The notes under the pieces were generated by a model that was given only the letters and a program-made list of their open reading frames with translations, did no database searches and was not told where the DNA came from. A stretch of DNA of 63,022 bases. It comes from Bacillus sp. JCM 19058. Lineage in GTDB: Bacteria; Bacillota; Bacilli; Bacillales_H; Bacillaceae_D. Numbering within the stretch: position 1 is the first letter of the stretch; each line of letters starts with the position of its first letter. Positions 61,907 to 63,022 of this stretch are shown here, piece by piece. The position numbers and the translations under genes were made by a program. Location of the stretch: contig BAXO01000022.1 of assembly GCA_001310555.1 (NCBI GenBank), forward strand, positions 1 through 63,022. Direction: 5' to 3'.

Positions 61907-62864
61907 ATGACAAGAAATATGATCGAAGTTCAGAAGCTTGAAAGATCATTCAAAGATAAAAAGGTTATAAATGGGATTGACCTTAATGTAAAAGCAGGAG
62001 AATTATATGCTCTACTAGGTCCAAATGGTGCAGGCAAGACAACGTTAATTCATATGCTTTCAACACTTCTTAAACCAGACGGAGGAAGTGCAAAAGTTGC
62101 TGGTTTTGATATTGTTCGAGAATCTCAATTAGTAAGAAAGAAAATCAGCTTAACTGGTCAATTCGCTGCACTTGATGAAACACTAACGGGTTTTGAGAAT
62201 CTTATTCTTGTTGGTAGACTTTATGGTTATTCTCACAAAGAAGCGAGCTCAATAGCAAAGAATCTTATTCAAACATTCAGTTTAGAAGAGGCAACACATC
62301 GAACGCTTGCACACTATTCTGGAGGAATGAGAAGACGATTAGATATTGCGGCAAGTATAGTTATTCGTCCAGAGATTATTTTTCTCGATGAACCAACAAC
62401 TGGACTGGATCCGCAAAGCCGTCTTCAAGTTTGGGATATTGTCCGTTCACTTCTTAATTTTGGAACTACCGTTTTCCTAACAACACAATATCTAGAAGAA
62501 GCTGATCAATTAGCAAATCGAGTAGCTGTTATAAATAAAGGTGAAATTATTGCCGAAGGAACACCAAATGAATTAAAAAAAATCCATTGGAGAAAAAAAA
62601 CGTTCGCTCTACATTTAGAAAACGAGTCAGATCAGGAAAAAGCGATCCATATAGTAGAAGACACTTTAAATCTAGTTGTTTTAAAAGAAAATAATCCTCT
62701 CTCTATAAGAGTACAAGTCAGAAAAACTGATTTGGCAAGTGAGGTAATTAACAAGCTTTTGGAAAAAAAATATTAAAATTTCAAAGTTTTCATTAGAACA
62801 ACCCAGCTTAGATGAGGTCTTTTTGGCTTTAACAAATTCCAGGACAAGGGAGACACAACAATGA
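61907..62864 (+). CDS. ABC transporter ATP-binding protein, DrrA-like (frameshift)
   Basis: About 319 residues. Walker A GPNGAGKTTLIHML (about residue 39), signature YSGGMRRRLDIAASIV, Walker [21 protein letters not shown], and TTQYLEEADQLANRVAV. The C-terminal DrrA-specific part reads FSLEQPSLDEVFLALTN after a frame change at 62764-62771 (A8). ATG follows agatgggaggattaaggt. The gene overlaps the permease start by four bases. Together with the UvrA-like protein it suggests daunorubicin-type drug export and DNA protection. Confidence 0.92.
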
Positions 62865-63022
62865 TAACGAATTATTCACAAAAGTCATTATTTCCACAAA
62901 AAGTTCCAAACGGTGCAAACATCTTTTCTGCAACTTTAACATTTGCTTGGAGATCCATAAAAAATTTAAAGAATAATATTGTTGGGTATTCCATTGATGC
63001 TTTTATTTCGCCTGTATTTATG
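62861..63022 (+). CDS. ABC-2 type permease, DrrB-like, partial
   Basis: The first 54 codons of the permease partner of the DrrA-like ATPase; it runs off the window. It reads FSATLTFAWRSIKNLKNNIV then GYSIDAFISPVFM, the cytoplasmic N-terminus and first helix of an ABC-2 (daunorubicin resistance) permease. ATG overlaps the ATPase stop, so translation is coupled. Confidence 0.85.
   Translation, partial: MITNYSQKSLFPQKVPNGANIFSATLTFAWRSIKNLKNNIVGYSIDAFISPVFM

Overview
The window reads like part of a chromosome from a low-GC Gram-positive bacterium of the Bacillaceae type. Strong AAGGAGG-type ribosome binding sites, frequent GTG and TTG starts, lipoprotein signal peptides, Fur boxes and the gene content all fit this. 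No rRNA, tRNA, insertion sequence or prophage was recognised. Most genes longer than about 500 bases are broken by one or more frameshifts, and most breaks sit in A or T runs of 7-8 bases. I take these as sequence errors. I annotate each broken gene as one full-length CDS and give the break points; residue positions are therefore approximate.

Region 1 (1-10464): a complete type I-B CRISPR-Cas locus, cas6-cas8b-cas7-cas5-cas3-cas4-cas1-cas2, all on the plus strand. A minus-strand CRISPR array (1-136, continuing out of the window) and a plus-strand array of 10 repeats (9843-10464) flank it. A third array with the same repeat and a related leader lies 16.5 kb away (26982-27726, 12 repeats). Cas8b carries an internal TTG with a perfect ribosome binding site that probably makes the small subunit Cas11b. 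A second Cas6 of a different subfamily (40841-41568) sits alone beside decayed sequence.

Region 2 (11078-26739): a carbohydrate cluster with two Gfo/Idh/MocA dehydrogenases (one IolW-like), three TIM-barrel sugar isomerase-type proteins, an AraC regulator, a solute-binding lipoprotein without permeases, a secreted phosphoesterase with an NPCBM domain, and a histidine phosphatase. It is followed by an MFS transporter, an HD phosphohydrolase, a family-4 glycosyltransferase and a small membrane protein.

Region 3 (28008-40373): a VOC protein, then iron-siderophore uptake: one ATPase, two single permeases, one fused double permease, two binding lipoproteins and an AraC regulator. Two Fur boxes were found. 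An alpha/beta hydrolase, a DinB protein and a helical protein of unknown function are interspersed.

Region 4 (40841-49334): the orphan Cas6; a VOC - DNA alkylation repair - TetR operon behind a perfect palindromic operator; then MerR/TipAS, GNAT, DUF1259, PadR, arylamine N-acetyltransferase and MFS genes.

Region 5 (49692-57491): a mannosylglycerate-type operon with a divergent GntR repressor, a mannose-6-phosphate isomerase with an extra N-terminal domain, a GH38 alpha-mannosidase and separate fructose-type PTS IIB, IIC and IIA proteins. Palindromes containing ATTGTTATAA mark the likely operators.

Region 6 (57913-63022): a Nudix hydrolase, then a drug-resistance-like cluster of a UvrA-like ATPase (DrrC type), a WYL regulator, a DrrA-type ABC ATPase and the start of its permease, which runs off the window.
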